Assembly (NCBI GenBank): GCA_035565615.1
Contig: DATMSB010000047.1
Span: 1 to 64,000 of the forward strand
Length of the DNA: 64,000 nucleotides
DNA from: Vulgatibacter sp035565615
GTDB taxonomy: Bacteria > Myxococcota > Myxococcia > Myxococcales > Vulgatibacteraceae
Reading direction: 5' to 3'
Positions 44,814 through 54,831 of this stretch are shown piece by piece; position 1 is the stretch's first letter, and each line of letters starts with the position of its first letter. Position numbers and translations under genes: made by a program. The notes beneath the pieces are model-generated. The model ran no database searches and was not told where the DNA came from. It saw only the letters and a program-made list of their open reading frames with translations.

Positions 44814-45440
44814 CTACTGGATGCGCAGCCCGAAGGGCAGCGTCACCACCGGCATCTGGTAGTCGCGCAGGAACTCGTACCGGGCCTGGAGGCCGGCGTA
44901 GAAGAGCACCTGCTGGCCGCCGACGTAGAACAGGAACGAGTTGAAGTCGACGCCGGCGCCGATGAAGAAGTCGCCGGCCCAGTTGGCGCGGTTGCAGACG
45001 TCCTGGTCGAGATCCTTCTCCGGATCGCTTCCCGCCTTCGGCTCGCAGCGGTAGCGCCCCTCGCCGCCGATCCCCGCGCCCATGAACCCATAGGGCTGGA
45101 TCATCGGCAGCGGATCCTTGAGGAACGGCCGGAAGCCCACCGAGAGCCTCCCCATCGACACCGCGTACTCGCCGGACGACGGGAACAGGTTCATCCCCGA
45201 CAGGGCGAGGGAGACGTCCAGCCCCGAGGCGAAGACGTAACCGCCGTGGATGAAGTCCATGTATAGCGTGCGCGGCAGCGACTCGCCGCCGAAGTTGGCG
45301 CCGGGGGCGGTGCCGACGTACGCGAAGCCCGACGTCGCCCGCCGGTACTCGCTCTGGGCGCCCGCGCGCCCTTGGGCGCCGGCGCCGAGGGGCAGCAGGG
45401 TGAGCGCGAGGAGGGCGAGGGTGCAGACGATCCGACGCAT
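44814..45440 (-). CDS. Secreted beta-barrel-like protein
   Basis: A 208-residue protein from ATG 45440. The signal peptide (LALLALTLLPLGAGAQ) ends near A-G-A-Q. The mature part is strand-rich with aromatic ends (YVFASGLDVSLALSGM, FFIGAGVDFNSFLFYVGG) and finishes F-G-L-R-I-Q, suggesting a small outer-membrane barrel. Two cysteines (R-Y-R-C-E-P and D-V-C-N-R) could form a disulfide in a loop. It converges on hutU with an 18-base gap and is divergent from hutI, so it interrupts the histidine genes. Role unknown. Confidence 0.65.
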   Translation of the reverse strand: MRRIVCTLALLALTLLPLGAGAQGRAGAQSEYRRATSGFAYVGTAPGANFGGESLPRTLYMDFIHGGYVFASGLDVSLALSGMNLFPSSGEYAVSMGRLSVGFRPFLKDPLPMIQPYGFMGAGIGGEGRYRCEPKAGSDPEKDLDQDVCNRANWAGDFFIGAGVDFNSFLFYVGGQQVLFYAGLQARYEFLRDYQMPVVTLPFGLRIQ

Positions 45441-45541
45441 GCCCCCACGATACGGCCCGTCGTCGACGGGAATCCATTCCGGGCCTGTGGATGAACGGAC
45501 CGCCAGCGCATCGGCTCCCCGGCTCTGGTAGAACCCTCTCC

Positions 45542-46813
45542 GTGATCCACGCCGACCTCGTCGTCCACTCCGCCTCCGCCGTCGTCACCTGCGACGGCGA
45601 CCCCGCCCAGGGCCCCGACGCCGCCCTCGGGATCCGCCCCGGCGCCGCCGTCGCCGCCCGCGGCGGCCGCATCGTCTGGATCGGCCCGCAGGAGCGGCTG
45701 GCGCACGAGGTCCTCGACCTCCCCTCCGCCGTCGACGTCGACGCCCGCGGCGGCATCGTCACCCCCGGCTTCGTGGACGCCCACACCCACGTCGTCTTCG
45801 CGGGCGATCGGGCGCGGGAGTTCTCGCTGCGCTGCGGCGGTGCCAGCTACCAGGAGCTCCTCGCGGCGGGGGGCGGGATCCTCTCCACCGTGCGCGCCAC
45901 CAGGGCCGCGTCGGAGCGGGAGCTGGCGGAGCTTGCCATTCCCCGCCTGCGGCGCCTCGTCGCCGAGGGGGTCACCACCGTCGAGATCAAGAGCGGGTAC
46001 GGGCTCACCGTGGAGGACGAGCTCGAGACCCTGCGCGCCGCCAGGGACGCGGCCCGGGAGGTGGGGCTCGGCTGGGTGGGGACGGCTCTGCCCCTCCACG
46101 CGCTCCCTCCCGACGCCGGCGATCGCGCGGCGTGGATCGATCGCATGCTCGAGGGCCTGCTCCCCGCGGTCGCGTCCGAGGGCCTCGCCGCCTTCGCGGA
46201 CGCCTTCGTGGAGAAGGGGGCGTTCACCCCGGACGAGGCCCGGCGCCTCGCCGCCGCCGCGCGGGCGAACGGGCTGGGCGTGCGCCTCCACGTCGATCAG
46301 CTCAGCGCGGGAGGCGGGGCCGAGCTGGCCGCGGAGCTGGGGGCCGCCACCGCCGATCACCTGGAGGAGGTCTCTCAGGAGGGGCTGCGTGCGCTGGCCC
46401 GGGCGGGGGTGGCGGCGACCCTCGTGCCGATCTCGACCCTCTACCTCAAGTGTCCACGCTATGCACCGGGGCGCGCGCTGGCGGACGCCGGGGTACGCCT
46501 CGCCCTGGGGAGCAACTGCAACCCCGGCAGCGCGATGACGGAGAGCTTCTCCCTCGCGCTCTCCCTCGCCTGCCTCGGGAACGGCCTCAGCGCGAGCGAG
46601 GCCTTCCTCGCCGCGACGGCCGGCGGCGCCGACGCGCTGGGCCTCGCCGATCGGGGGCGCCTGCGGGAGGGGCTGCGCGCCGATCTCGTCGTCCACGGCG
46701 CCCGCAGCGTCGAGCACCTCGCCTACCACCTCGCCACCCGCCACGCCCGGGTCGTGATCTCGGGCGGCAGGGTGCTCCACGAGGACCCCGGCCTCCCGCC
46801 CGTCTGCGTGTGA
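45542..46813 (+). CDS. hutI: Imidazolonepropionase
   Basis: Opens the ring of imidazolonepropionate to formiminoglutamate. I choose GTG 45542 (MIHADLVVHSAS); an ATG at 45491 would add 17 residues unlike the family. The 423 residues form an amidohydrolase barrel: V-D-A-H-T-H near residue 80, K-S-G-Y-G-L near 160, the later His in L-H-V-D-Q and A-D-H-L, and S-N-C-N-P-G-S carrying the metal-Asp region. All metal ligands appear present. With hutU upstream it covers two successive steps; the last step (hutG or hutF) is not in the window. Confidence 0.95.
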   Translation: MIHADLVVHSASAVVTCDGDPAQGPDAALGIRPGAAVAARGGRIVWIGPQERLAHEVLDLPSAVDVDARGGIVTPGFVDAHTHVVFAGDRAREFSLRCGGASYQELLAAGGGILSTVRATRAASERELAELAIPRLRRLVAEGVTTVEIKSGYGLTVEDELETLRAARDAAREVGLGWVGTALPLHALPPDAGDRAAWIDRMLEGLLPAVASEGLAAFADAFVEKGAFTPDEARRLAAAARANGLGVRLHVDQLSAGGGAELAAELGAATADHLEEVSQEGLRALARAGVAATLVPISTLYLKCPRYAPGRALADAGVRLALGSNCNPGSAMTESFSLALSLACLGNGLSASEAFLAATAGGADALGLADRGRLREGLRADLVVHGARSVEHLAYHLATRHARVVISGGRVLHEDPGLPPVCV

Positions 46814-46952
46814 CGGCCCCGTCCCGGCCGCCCGCCTTGCCGCCCCGCCCTCCGGCTCCATAGCTTGACCCTCATCCCCCGCGTGCGCCGGGGGGCGCGC
46901 ACCTCTCCGGTCGGGGCCGCTTCGGGGAGGACGGAAAGGGAGAGGGGCGTCG

Positions 46953-48974
46953 ATGGCGACGGAGCCGGGGCAGAACCCGGGGGGCCGCAAGCAGCCCGGT
47001 GCAGGCTCGGAAACTCCCAAGTTCAAGCTGGGATCGCCGATCGGGATCATCCTCCTCCTCTTGATCGCCTTCTTTCTCTTCCGGGGCTTCTTCGAGAACG
47101 TCGGCGTCACCCGCGTGTCGTACTCGGAGTTCCTCTCCGCGATCGATCAGGGGCGGTTCCAGCGGGTGGTGGTCGGCGAGGACTGGGTGAAGGGCTACGT
47201 CTCCCTCCAGGGCGCGCCCGACGCCGGGGAGCGGCCCAAGCCGCCCGGCAGGATCGGCCGCAGCGCGGGATCGATGCCGTGGATGGCGAACACGGTCCCC
47301 GGCGCCCAGGAGCAGCTCGTCGACAGGCTGGAGGCGGCCGGGATCGAGTACGAGGCGGTGCGCTCGTCCAACTTCGGCGACCTCATCCTCATCTGGATCG
47401 TCCCCATCGTCCTCGCGATCCTCTTCTGGAGCTGGATGATGAAGCGGATGGGCACGCAAATGGGGCAGGGCCCCCCCGGCGTGATGACCTTCGGCAAGAC
47501 CCGCGCGAAGCTCCACATGGAGTCCGACACCGGCGTCGGCTTCAAGGACGTGGCCGGGATCGACGAGGCCGTCGACGAGCTCAAGGAGATCGTCGACTTC
47601 CTCAAGATGCCGGAGAAGTTCCGCCGCCTGGGCGGCAAGATCCCCAAGGGCGTGATGCTCGTCGGGCCGCCGGGCACCGGGAAGACGCTCCTCGCCCGCG
47701 CCGTCGCCGGCGAGGCGGGCGTGCCCTTCTTCAGCCTCTCCGGATCCGAGTTCGTGGAGATGTTCGTGGGCGTCGGCGCCGCCCGCGTCCGGGACCTCTT
47801 CCAGCAGGCGCAGACCAAGGCCCCGTGCATCATCTTCATCGACGAGCTCGACGCCATCGGCAAGAGCCGAAACTCCGGGATCATGGGCCACGACGAGCGG
47901 GAGCAGACCCTCAACCAGCTCCTAGCGGAGATGGACGGCTTCGACAGCCGGGTGGGCCTGATCATCCTCGCGGCGACCAACCGGCCCGAGATCCTCGATC
48001 CCGCCCTGATGCGTCCCGGGCGCTTCGACCGCCAGGTGCTGGTGGACAAGCCGGACAAGCGGGGCCGCGAGAAGATCCTGGAGATCCACGCCCGCGAGGT
48101 GAAGCTCTCGCCGGAGGTCGATCTGAAGGCCATCGCGTCCCGGACCCCCGGCTTCGTCGGGGCGGACCTCGCCAACATCGTCAACGAGGCCGCCCTGCTG
48201 GCGGCGCGCCGGGGCAAGGAGCAGGTGACGCGCTCCGAGCTCGAGGAGGCGATCGAGCGGGTGGTGGCCGGCCTCGAAAAGAAGAGCCGCCGCCTCAACG
48301 AGCGGGAGAAGGAGATCGTCGCCTACCACGAGTCGGGACACACCATCGTGGGCTGGCTCCTGCCGCGCACCGAGCGGGTCCAGAAGGTCTCCATCATCCC
48401 CCGGGGCCTCGCCGCGCTGGGCTACACCATGCAGATGCCCCTGGAGGATCGGTACCTGATGACGGTGCCCGAGCTGCGGGACAAGGTGGCGGCGCTCCTC
48501 GGCGGGCGCGCCGCCGAGGAGCTGGTGGTGGGCGAGGTTTCCACCGGCGCCGCCAACGACCTGCAGCAGGCCACCGACATCGCCGCGGCGATGGTCCGCG
48601 AGTACGGCATGAGCGACGCCATCGGCCCGGTCGCCCTGGGCGACCGCCGCCGCGCCCTCCACCTCAACCAGCAGGGGCCCGGTGAGATGAGGGGATACTC
48701 CGAGCACCTGCACCGGGTGGTGGACGCGGAGATCCAGCGGATCGTGCAAGAGGGGCTCGAGACCGCCCGGCGCATGGTGCGGGCGCATCGCTCGCAGCTC
48801 GAGGCCCTGGCCGCCCGGCTCCTGCAGCAGGAGGTGGTCGAGGAGGAGGAGATCGAGCGGATCCTCGGCCCGAAGATCGCCGACCGTTCGTCCCCTCCGC
48901 CGACCGAGACCACGGTGCAGAGCCCGCCGCTGATGAGCGTGGAGAACGCCCTGGTCGGCAACGACGACCCCTGA
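46953..48974 (+). CDS. ftsH: ATP-dependent zinc metalloprotease FtsH, copy 2
   Basis: A second FtsH, 673 residues, only moderately like copy 1 at the ends but the same in the middle. N-terminal helix ~30-46, periplasmic part ~47-150 (longer than in copy 1 and with a Pro/Gly-rich stretch), second helix ~150-168. Walker A G-P-P-G-T-G-K-T begins at residue 238, Walker B I-I-F-I-D-E, SRH with R-P-G-R-F-D-R, and H-E-S-G-H at 459. The first ~25 residues are polar and Gln/Gly-rich, and the last ~40 are a Pro/Ser-rich tail. The ribosome site is GGGAGAGGGG. Two FtsH proteins suggest division of labour, for example growth versus development. Confidence 0.95.
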   Translation: MATEPGQNPGGRKQPGAGSETPKFKLGSPIGIILLLLIAFFLFRGFFENVGVTRVSYSEFLSAIDQGRFQRVVVGEDWVKGYVSLQGAPDAGERPKPPGRIGRSAGSMPWMANTVPGAQEQLVDRLEAAGIEYEAVRSSNFGDLILIWIVPIVLAILFWSWMMKRMGTQMGQGPPGVMTFGKTRAKLHMESDTGVGFKDVAGIDEAVDELKEIVDFLKMPEKFRRLGGKIPKGVMLVGPPGTGKTLLARAVAGEAGVPFFSLSGSEFVEMFVGVGAARVRDLFQQAQTKAPCIIFIDELDAIGKSRNSGIMGHDEREQTLNQLLAEMDGFDSRVGLIILAATNRPEILDPALMRPGRFDRQVLVDKPDKRGREKILEIHAREVKLSPEVDLKAIASRTPGFVGADLANIVNEAALLAARRGKEQVTRSELEEAIERVVAGLEKKSRRLNEREKEIVAYHESGHTIVGWLLPRTERVQKVSIIPRGLAALGYTMQMPLEDRYLMTVPELRDKVAALLGGRAAEELVVGEVSTGAANDLQQATDIAAAMVREYGMSDAIGPVALGDRRRALHLNQQGPGEMRGYSEHLHRVVDAEIQRIVQEGLETARRMVRAHRSQLEALAARLLQQEVVEEEEIERILGPKIADRSSPPPTETTVQSPPLMSVENALVGNDDP

Positions 48975-49050
48975 AACCCGCCCTTCGCGGCGGGGAGAGG
49001 TCGAGGACCCTACATTCTCCTTGGAGGGGACTTGCCCTCTGGAGGAGACG

Positions 49051-49296
49051 ATGCAGCCCAAGATCGGAAAGAGCCACCTCGCGCGGAAGGCGCTCTTCCG
49101 CCAGGGCGTGAAGGACGGTTACCTCACGGTGGAGGACATCGAGCAGGCGCTCCCTCCCGGCACGCTCACGGCGGCGGAGAGGTGGCTGCTCTACTACTCG
49201 CTGCGCGCGGCGGAGATCGAGATCGTCGGCGACGCGAGCGAGCTCTTCGGGGTCGAGCCCCGTTCGGACGAGGAGCAGCCCGGCGAGCCTCGGTGA
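49051..49296 (+). CDS. Stand-alone sigma-70 region 1.1-like protein
   Basis: An 81-residue protein from ATG 49051 with GGAGGAG just upstream (a GTG/ATG earlier at 49021 is less likely). Residues ~10-60 (R-Q-G-V-K-D-G-Y-L-T-V-E-D-I-E-Q-A-L-P) match the start of region 1.1 of primary sigma factors (K-G-x-x-x-G-Y-L-T-Y-E-E-I-N-x-x-L-P), the part that blocks free sigma from DNA. No sigma core follows. It may bind core polymerase or act on another sigma. It overlaps the grpE frame as GTGA, suggesting a link with heat-shock output. Confidence 0.6.
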   Translation: MQPKIGKSHLARKALFRQGVKDGYLTVEDIEQALPPGTLTAAERWLLYYSLRAAEIEIVGDASELFGVEPRSDEEQPGEPR

Positions 49297-49334
49297 TTGA
49301 CAACGGGGGCCCCGCCCCTAGGTTGCGGGCGACC

Positions 49335-49877
<543 letters not shown>

Positions 49878-50002
49878 GGCGACCCGCCATGATTTCGACA
49901 GCCGGAGTGGGAATGCAGCGCCCGCCGGAAGGTTGAAGGGGCGCCCGCCGCCCGAGCTGGCGAGCATCGACACGCCCCTTGGCGAGATCCCCTGAGGTTC
50001 GC

Positions 50003-51520
50003 ATGTCGTCCTTCTCCCGTGGACTCTTCATTGGCGCGGCAGGATGCGCCGCGCTGGCCGCCAGCTTCGCGGTGGTCACGCCCGTCTCCTTAGAGGGCTC
50101 GGTCGCCTACGCCAAGGGACAGCCCGGGCTCTGGCACGAGCGCGGCGACGATCGGCCCGAGCCGGTGATCGCCAACGGCTTCTCGCCGCTCCCCTCGCTG
50201 GCGCCGCTCGTCAAGACCCTGAAGCCGGCGGTGGTCAGCGTCTCCACCAAGAGCGTGGTGCGCGCTCGCCGCCGAGGCCCCGATCCGATGGAGGAGTTCT
50301 TCCGCCGCTTCATGGGCGAGCCCTTTCCGCGCGGCGGGGGCGACGGCGACGGGGGCCCGTCCCGGGTGATGCCGCGGTCGATGGGGTCGGGCTTCATCCT
50401 CCACGAGAGCGGCCTCGTCCTCACCAACAACCACGTGATCGACGGCGCCGACCGCATCGACGTCAAGCTCGCCGACGGCCGGGAGTTCACCGCGAAGGTG
50501 GTGGGCACCGACCCCAAGACCGACGTGGCGCTCCTGCGCATGGAGAACGCCCACGACCTGCCCACCGTGTATCTGGGCGACTCCGACGAGGCGCAGGTGG
50601 GCGACTGGGTCGTCGCCATCGGCAACCCCTTCGGCCTCTCCCACTCGGTGTCCATGGGCATCGTCTCCGCGAAGGAGCGCTTCATCGGCGCCGGGCCCTA
50701 CGACGACTTCATCCAGACCGACGCCGCGATCAACCCGGGCAACTCCGGCGGTCCGCTCTTCAACGCCCGCGGCGAGGTGATCGGCATCAACACCGCGATC
50801 GTGGCGCAGGGGCAGGGGATCGGCTTCGCGGTGCCGATCAACCTGGTCAAGTCGCTGGTGCCGCAGCTCCAGAGCAACGGGCGGGTCTCCCGCGGCTGGC
50901 TGGGCGTCGCGCTCCAGGAGATCACGCCGGAGATCGCCAAGACCCTCAAGCTCGCCAAGACCCACGGCGCCCTGGTGGCGGACGTGGTGCCGGGCAGCCC
51001 GGCCGAGGCGGCGGGCATCCAGCCCGGCGACGTGGTGATCGCCGTCGACGGAAAGTCCATCGAGGGCTACGCGCAGCTCTCCCGCACCGTGGCGCTGATC
51101 AGCCCGGGGACGAAGGCGGGCGTCACCCTGGTGCGGGACGGGAAGGAGCGGCGGGTCGAGGTGACCATCGCCGAGCGGGACGACGGAGGGGGCCTGATGG
51201 CGGCGCCTTCGTCGAAGTCGGGGCGCGACGAGCACGATCCGCTCCTCGGCATCACGGTGGGCGAGCTCACCCCCGAGGCGGCCCGCTCCAAGCGGGTGGG
51301 GCGCCAGGGCGGCGTCGTCGTCACCGACGTGAAGCGGGACAGCGCGGCAGCCCGCGCCGGGGTCGTGGCGGGCGACGTGCTCCTCGAGCTGAACCGCCGG
51401 CCCGTCGGCAGCCTCGCCGAGTACCGGAAGATCGTCCGCACCCTGCAGGCGGGCGAGATGGTGCTCCTCCGGCTGCAGCGAGGCGACAGCGCCATCTACC
51501 TGGCCATGCGCGCGGGCTGA
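50003..51520 (+). CDS. htrA: HtrA/DegP-type serine protease with two PDZ domains
   Basis: Periplasmic quality-control protease. I take ATG 50003 (MSSFSRGLFIGAAG) with GAGG upstream; the frame opens at 49979. The signal peptide (~7-35) has a long hydrophobic part ending A-Y-A. The 505 residues hold the triad H144 (N-N-H-V-I-D), D174 (K-T-D-V-A-L) and S248 (G-N-S-G-G-P-L), then two PDZ domains at ~300-390 and ~415-505. A Gly/Asp-rich stretch (~110-122) lies in loop LA. All active-site residues are present, so it should cleave or chaperone misfolded envelope proteins. Confidence 0.96.
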   Translation: MSSFSRGLFIGAAGCAALAASFAVVTPVSLEGSVAYAKGQPGLWHERGDDRPEPVIANGFSPLPSLAPLVKTLKPAVVSVSTKSVVRARRRGPDPMEEFFRRFMGEPFPRGGGDGDGGPSRVMPRSMGSGFILHESGLVLTNNHVIDGADRIDVKLADGREFTAKVVGTDPKTDVALLRMENAHDLPTVYLGDSDEAQVGDWVVAIGNPFGLSHSVSMGIVSAKERFIGAGPYDDFIQTDAAINPGNSGGPLFNARGEVIGINTAIVAQGQGIGFAVPINLVKSLVPQLQSNGRVSRGWLGVALQEITPEIAKTLKLAKTHGALVADVVPGSPAEAAGIQPGDVVIAVDGKSIEGYAQLSRTVALISPGTKAGVTLVRDGKERRVEVTIAERDDGGGLMAAPSSKSGRDEHDPLLGITVGELTPEAARSKRVGRQGGVVVTDVKRDSAAARAGVVAGDVLLELNRRPVGSLAEYRKIVRTLQAGEMVLLRLQRGDSAIYLAMRAG

Positions 51521-51648
51521 CGCCGCGGCGGTCGCGAGGTCGCTCGGTTGCGGCGTCGGCGGCGCCGTCCACCACACCACGCGCGCGGGCGGACGCCGCG
51601 CAGGTCGCGGCGCCCTTCGGCGTCGGCGCGTTCCCGGCCCATGGGGGC

Positions 51649-51945
51649 TCAGGCGAGGCGGGAGGAGGCGAGCGCTGCGGCGGCGTAGATGTGCCGGAGC
51701 TGTCGGGGCTTGCGGGGCGCCTTCTTGTAGAACTGGTTCGGGTCCTCCCGGCCGGGGGGCCGGGCCTTTCCCTCGTCGACCTCCTGCTCCTCGGCCGCGG
51801 GCGGCGCTCCCTCCACCTGCCGCCTCGGATCCGGGTCCCGATCCCGTTGGATCCCGGCCGGGCGCGCCTCCACCCGCGGCGCGTTCCAGGCGGCCAGCGC
51901 GGTCCCCGCGAAGATCAGGAGTACGCCGGTCAAGAGTCTGGCCAT
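51649..51945 (-). CDS. Small membrane-anchored or secreted protein
   Basis: A 98-residue protein from ATG 51945 (MARLLTGVLLIFAGTALAAW), opening with a hydrophobic segment that may be a signal or anchor. The rest is charged and Pro-rich (R-D-R-D-P-D-P-R-R, A-E-E-Q-E-V-D-E-G) and ends with a basic patch and an Ala-rich helix (HIYAAAALASSRLA). The upstream frame to 52032 is less convincing. No family recognised. It faces htrA, convergent, and is divergent from the PilZ gene. Confidence 0.5.
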   Translation of the reverse strand: MARLLTGVLLIFAGTALAAWNAPRVEARPAGIQRDRDPDPRRQVEGAPPAAEEQEVDEGKARPPGREDPNQFYKKAPRKPRQLRHIYAAAALASSRLA

Positions 51946-52197
51946 GGCGCGTCTTCGCCCTCGCGTACGCGCCCCGGGTGATTCCCGAGCGATCTGCGGC
52001 GGGCGCTCCCCCTCGAGGGAAATCGTAGCCATCCGGCCACCGGGCGCGGACCCGGCCGAAAGGGGGTCGCCTTGTTCACAGGTGGGGCGAGGTCGTTCTT
52101 TTGGTTACCTTGTCCTACATCTCCTACCTTTCCCTCCGTCGGGCGAAGGTCGCCCTCGGGAGCGGTGGCTCCCTCGCGATCGAGGCGAAAGGAAGCG

Positions 52198-52557
52198 ATG
52201 GCGCAGGTGACAGGGGAGCGACGATCCTCCTCCAGGTTCGACAAGGCCTTCCCGGTGTACGTCACCACCCCCCAGGGGATCTTCCGAGGGGTGGCCCGGA
52301 ACATCTCCTCCGGGGGCATGTTCATCGAGACCCGGGACCTCCAGCCCATGGGGGGGCGGATCACCGTCTGCTTCGCGGACCACGCCTCCGGGGTGGAGAT
52401 CTCGGTGGTCTCCGAGGTCCGCTTCCAATGCGTGCTGGAGTACGGCGGGAAGGAGGGGCCCACCGCCCTGCGCGGCGTCGGCGTCCGCTTCCTCGAGTTC
52501 GACACCGGGTTCGATCTGGTCGCGCCGGGGCCGCCCCCGTCCACCTCCATGCACTGA
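52198..52557 (+). CDS. PilZ domain protein
   Basis: A 119-residue c-di-GMP binding domain from ATG 52198, after AAAGGA. G-E-R-R-S-S-S-R-F supplies the arginine region and N-I-S-S-G-G-M-F the N/DxSxxG motif, both needed for binding the second messenger; the arginines lie within about ten residues of the N-terminus as usual. The later G-V-G-V-R-F ends the barrel. Stand-alone PilZ proteins in myxobacteria act in motility and development. The start sits 250 bases after the divergent small gene, with AT-rich stretches that may carry the promoter. Confidence 0.88.
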   Translation: MAQVTGERRSSSRFDKAFPVYVTTPQGIFRGVARNISSGGMFIETRDLQPMGGRITVCFADHASGVEISVVSEVRFQCVLEYGGKEGPTALRGVGVRFLEFDTGFDLVAPGPPPSTSMH

Positions 52558-52669
52558 GCCCCGCGCGGAATGCACAGGCCCGGACCCCTGCCTTCGAGGC
52601 GGATGTCGGGGTCATGGGCTAGACTCCCGTTCAGTATCCAGAAGCGATCGAACGAACAGGAGCGCCGCC

Positions 52670-53182
52670 GTGCAGACCTTCCCTTCCGCCATCCCCAACG
52701 CCGAGCTCGCCTTCGCCGCCCTCCGCGCCATCGGCGCCGCCGAGCGCAGGGCCGATCCGGCCGACGCCCTCGAGATCGTCCGCCGCCTCGCCTCGCCCGC
52801 CCCCCGCAGGCCGGTGCTCCGCCGCTCCCCGTACCCCGCCGGCGCCGTGGTCGAGATCCATCCGCCGGGCGCCGGCGCGCCGAGCGTGGCGCCGGCCCCC
52901 GGGGCGCTGCGCGGCTTCGACGAGGAGGTCGCCGGCGTCGCCCTCTACCGCACCGTCGCTCCCGGTCGGCTCGGCGATCGCCACGTGCCCTGGGGCGCCA
53001 CGGTCATGGTGGGGCAGCGCCCGGCGGAGAAGGGGGAGTGGCTCCTCGTCGCCACCGGCAGCGGGCTGCACCTGGTGGAGGCGGGGCAGGGCGGCAGGCC
53101 CGCCACGCGGCGCAGCGCCCGGGTGCTCGGCGTGGTCGAGGGGATCGTCTCCGACGCGGGGCCGCTCCGGCGCTGCGCCTGA
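52670..53182 (+). CDS. Hypothetical protein, 170 residues
   Basis: From GTG 52670 after AGGAG at eight bases. The N-terminal half is Ala/Arg/Pro-rich (A-E-L-A-F-A-A-L-R-A-I, then R-R-P-V-L-R-R-S-P-Y) and the second half has strands (V-V-E-I-H-P-P-G-A-G, V-A-L-Y-R-T-V, W-L-L-V-A-T-G-S-G-L-H-L-V-E). No signal or membrane part, and no family I know. Base usage looks like that of its neighbours. A hairpin at 53190-53222 follows directly, so it is probably expressed as a single gene. Confidence 0.5.
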   Translation: MQTFPSAIPNAELAFAALRAIGAAERRADPADALEIVRRLASPAPRRPVLRRSPYPAGAVVEIHPPGAGAPSVAPAPGALRGFDEEVAGVALYRTVAPGRLGDRHVPWGATVMVGQRPAEKGEWLLVATGSGLHLVEAGQGGRPATRRSARVLGVVEGIVSDAGPLRRCA

Positions 53183-53189
53183 AGCGAAA

Positions 53190-53222
53190 GAGCCCCGGCG
53201 CCTGCTGAGAGGGCCGGGGCTC
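53190..53222. terminator. Bidirectional hairpin between convergent genes
   Basis: Arms GAGCCCCGGC (53190-53199) and GCCGGGGCTC (53213-53222) with a 13-base loop, seven bases after the hypothetical gene and ~45 before the end of the dehydrogenase gene on the other strand. Confidence 0.7.
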
Positions 53223-53265
53223 GAACCGGGGGCACCCCGCCGGGCGCAGCCGAGGTGGAGGGCGG

Positions 53266-54798
53266 CTACTGCGAGAAGCCCTCGATGAGGTAGTGCGCCT
53301 CGATCCGCTTGAGGGCCAGCACCATCGCCGCGGTGCGGGTGGGGATCTCCTTGCCGATCACGTACGGCGTGGAGTTGAACTCCGGGGTGCGGCGCGGGCG
53401 GTTGAGCGAGATGTCCTTGATGATCCGGTAGTTGGACTTGATCGCCTTCTCGAGGCGGGCGTTCACCTCGGCCTCGGTCCAGTGCTCCATCCGCTTGTTC
53501 TGGATCCACTCGTAGTAGGAGACGGTCACCCCGCCGGAGTTGGCGATGATGTCCGGGATGAGGTCGATCTTCCGGGCCGCGATCACCTCGTCGCCATCCG
53601 GCGTGGTCGGGTGGTTCGCGCCCTCGGCGACCATCTTCACCTTCAGCTTGCTCGCCACCTCGCCGGTGATCTCGCCGCCGAGCGCGCAGGGGAGGCAGAA
53701 CTCCGCCTCGGTCTCCCAGAAGTCGTTCTTGGAGATCGCCTTGGCGCCGGGGAAGCCGGCCACCGAACGCTTGAGGTTGGCCTTGTTCCGGTGGACGTAG
53801 TCCATCAGCGCGGCCACGTCGATCCCGTTGGGATCGTAGATCGTCCCGTCGGCGTCGTTCACCGCGACGAGCTTGGCGCCCATGGCGCAGAGGATCTCCG
53901 CGGCGCAGGAGCCCACGTTGCCGAAGCCCTGGAGGATGAACCGCGACCCGGCGAGGGGAAGGTCCTTGTCCTGAAACCACTCCTCCACGCAGAACGCGAG
54001 GCCCTGGCCGGTGGCGCGCATCCGGCCCTCCGAGCCGCCGATGCGGACGTCCTTGCCGGTGACGATCCCGCGCATGTTGTGGCGCTCGCGCTCGCCGTCG
54101 CTGTACTGCCGGAACATCCACGCCATGACCTCCCCGTTCGTGCCGACGTCCGGCGCGGGGATGTCGATGTCGGGGCCGATCATCGGCTTGAGCTTGTACA
54201 TGTAACGGAGGGTGATGGCCTCGAGCTCGTCCTTGCTGTACTCGCGGGGGTCGAGCTTGATGCCGCCCTTGCCGCCGCCGAAGGGGACGTCGGCGATCGC
54301 CGTCTTCCAGGTCATCTCCGCGGCGAGCATCTTGAAGACGTCGAGGGAGACGCCCTGGTGGTAGCGGGTGCCGCCCTTGTACGGGCCGCGGGCCTGGTTG
54401 TGCTGGATCCGATAGGCCTTGAAGCGCCGGGCCTTGCCCGCCTCGATCCGGTAGAGGCCCTTCTCGCCGAGCCGGATCACGCCGTTCTCGACGTGGAGAT
54501 CCGCGCCGCGCAGGCCGTCGGGCTTGAGGATGAACTTCCCGTCGAAGAGCGGGATGAGCGCGTCCTCCTTCAGGGAGGAGGGCTGCAGCTTCTCGTAGCG
54601 GGGCTTCTCGCCCTCGGCGAGGGGGGCGAGGCGGTCGTTCAGATCCGCCGTGACGTAGAAAATGTGCTCGTAGTCGGGCTCCTCGAGCTCGAGCCGGACA
54701 CGTGGGTGGAGGCCGACGAGATCGGCCGCAGCGTGAAAAACCTCCATCGCCTCGGTGTAGACGTTCTTCGAGGGCTGGTCGGTCGCAGTTGCTTTCAT
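53266..54798 (-). CDS. Glutamate-type (Glu/Leu/Phe/Val) dehydrogenase
   Basis: Oxidative deamination of an amino acid, most likely glutamate, to the 2-oxo acid with NAD(P). The 510-residue protein from ATG 54798 is longer than the usual ~420-450, with an N-terminal extension of about 100 residues. The substrate domain has R-I-Q-H-N-Q-A-R-G-P-Y-K-G-G-x-R-Y and the catalytic Lys in V-P-F-G-G-G-K-G-G-I, plus A-P-D-V-G-T. The Rossmann part has I-L-Q-G-F-G-N-V-G-S. Late S-G-G-V-T-V-S-Y-Y-E-W fits the glutamate branch. A perfect 9-bp hairpin lies in its leader (54832-54857). Confidence 0.92.
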   Translation of the reverse strand: MKATATDQPSKNVYTEAMEVFHAAADLVGLHPRVRLELEEPDYEHIFYVTADLNDRLAPLAEGEKPRYEKLQPSSLKEDALIPLFDGKFILKPDGLRGADLHVENGVIRLGEKGLYRIEAGKARRFKAYRIQHNQARGPYKGGTRYHQGVSLDVFKMLAAEMTWKTAIADVPFGGGKGGIKLDPREYSKDELEAITLRYMYKLKPMIGPDIDIPAPDVGTNGEVMAWMFRQYSDGERERHNMRGIVTGKDVRIGGSEGRMRATGQGLAFCVEEWFQDKDLPLAGSRFILQGFGNVGSCAAEILCAMGAKLVAVNDADGTIYDPNGIDVAALMDYVHRNKANLKRSVAGFPGAKAISKNDFWETEAEFCLPCALGGEITGEVASKLKVKMVAEGANHPTTPDGDEVIAARKIDLIPDIIANSGGVTVSYYEWIQNKRMEHWTEAEVNARLEKAIKSNYRIIKDISLNRPRRTPEFNSTPYVIGKEIPTRTAAMVLALKRIEAHYLIEGFSQ

Positions 54799-54831
54799 GA
54801 TTGAGACGAACCTCGGGAAAAGGTGCCTTCA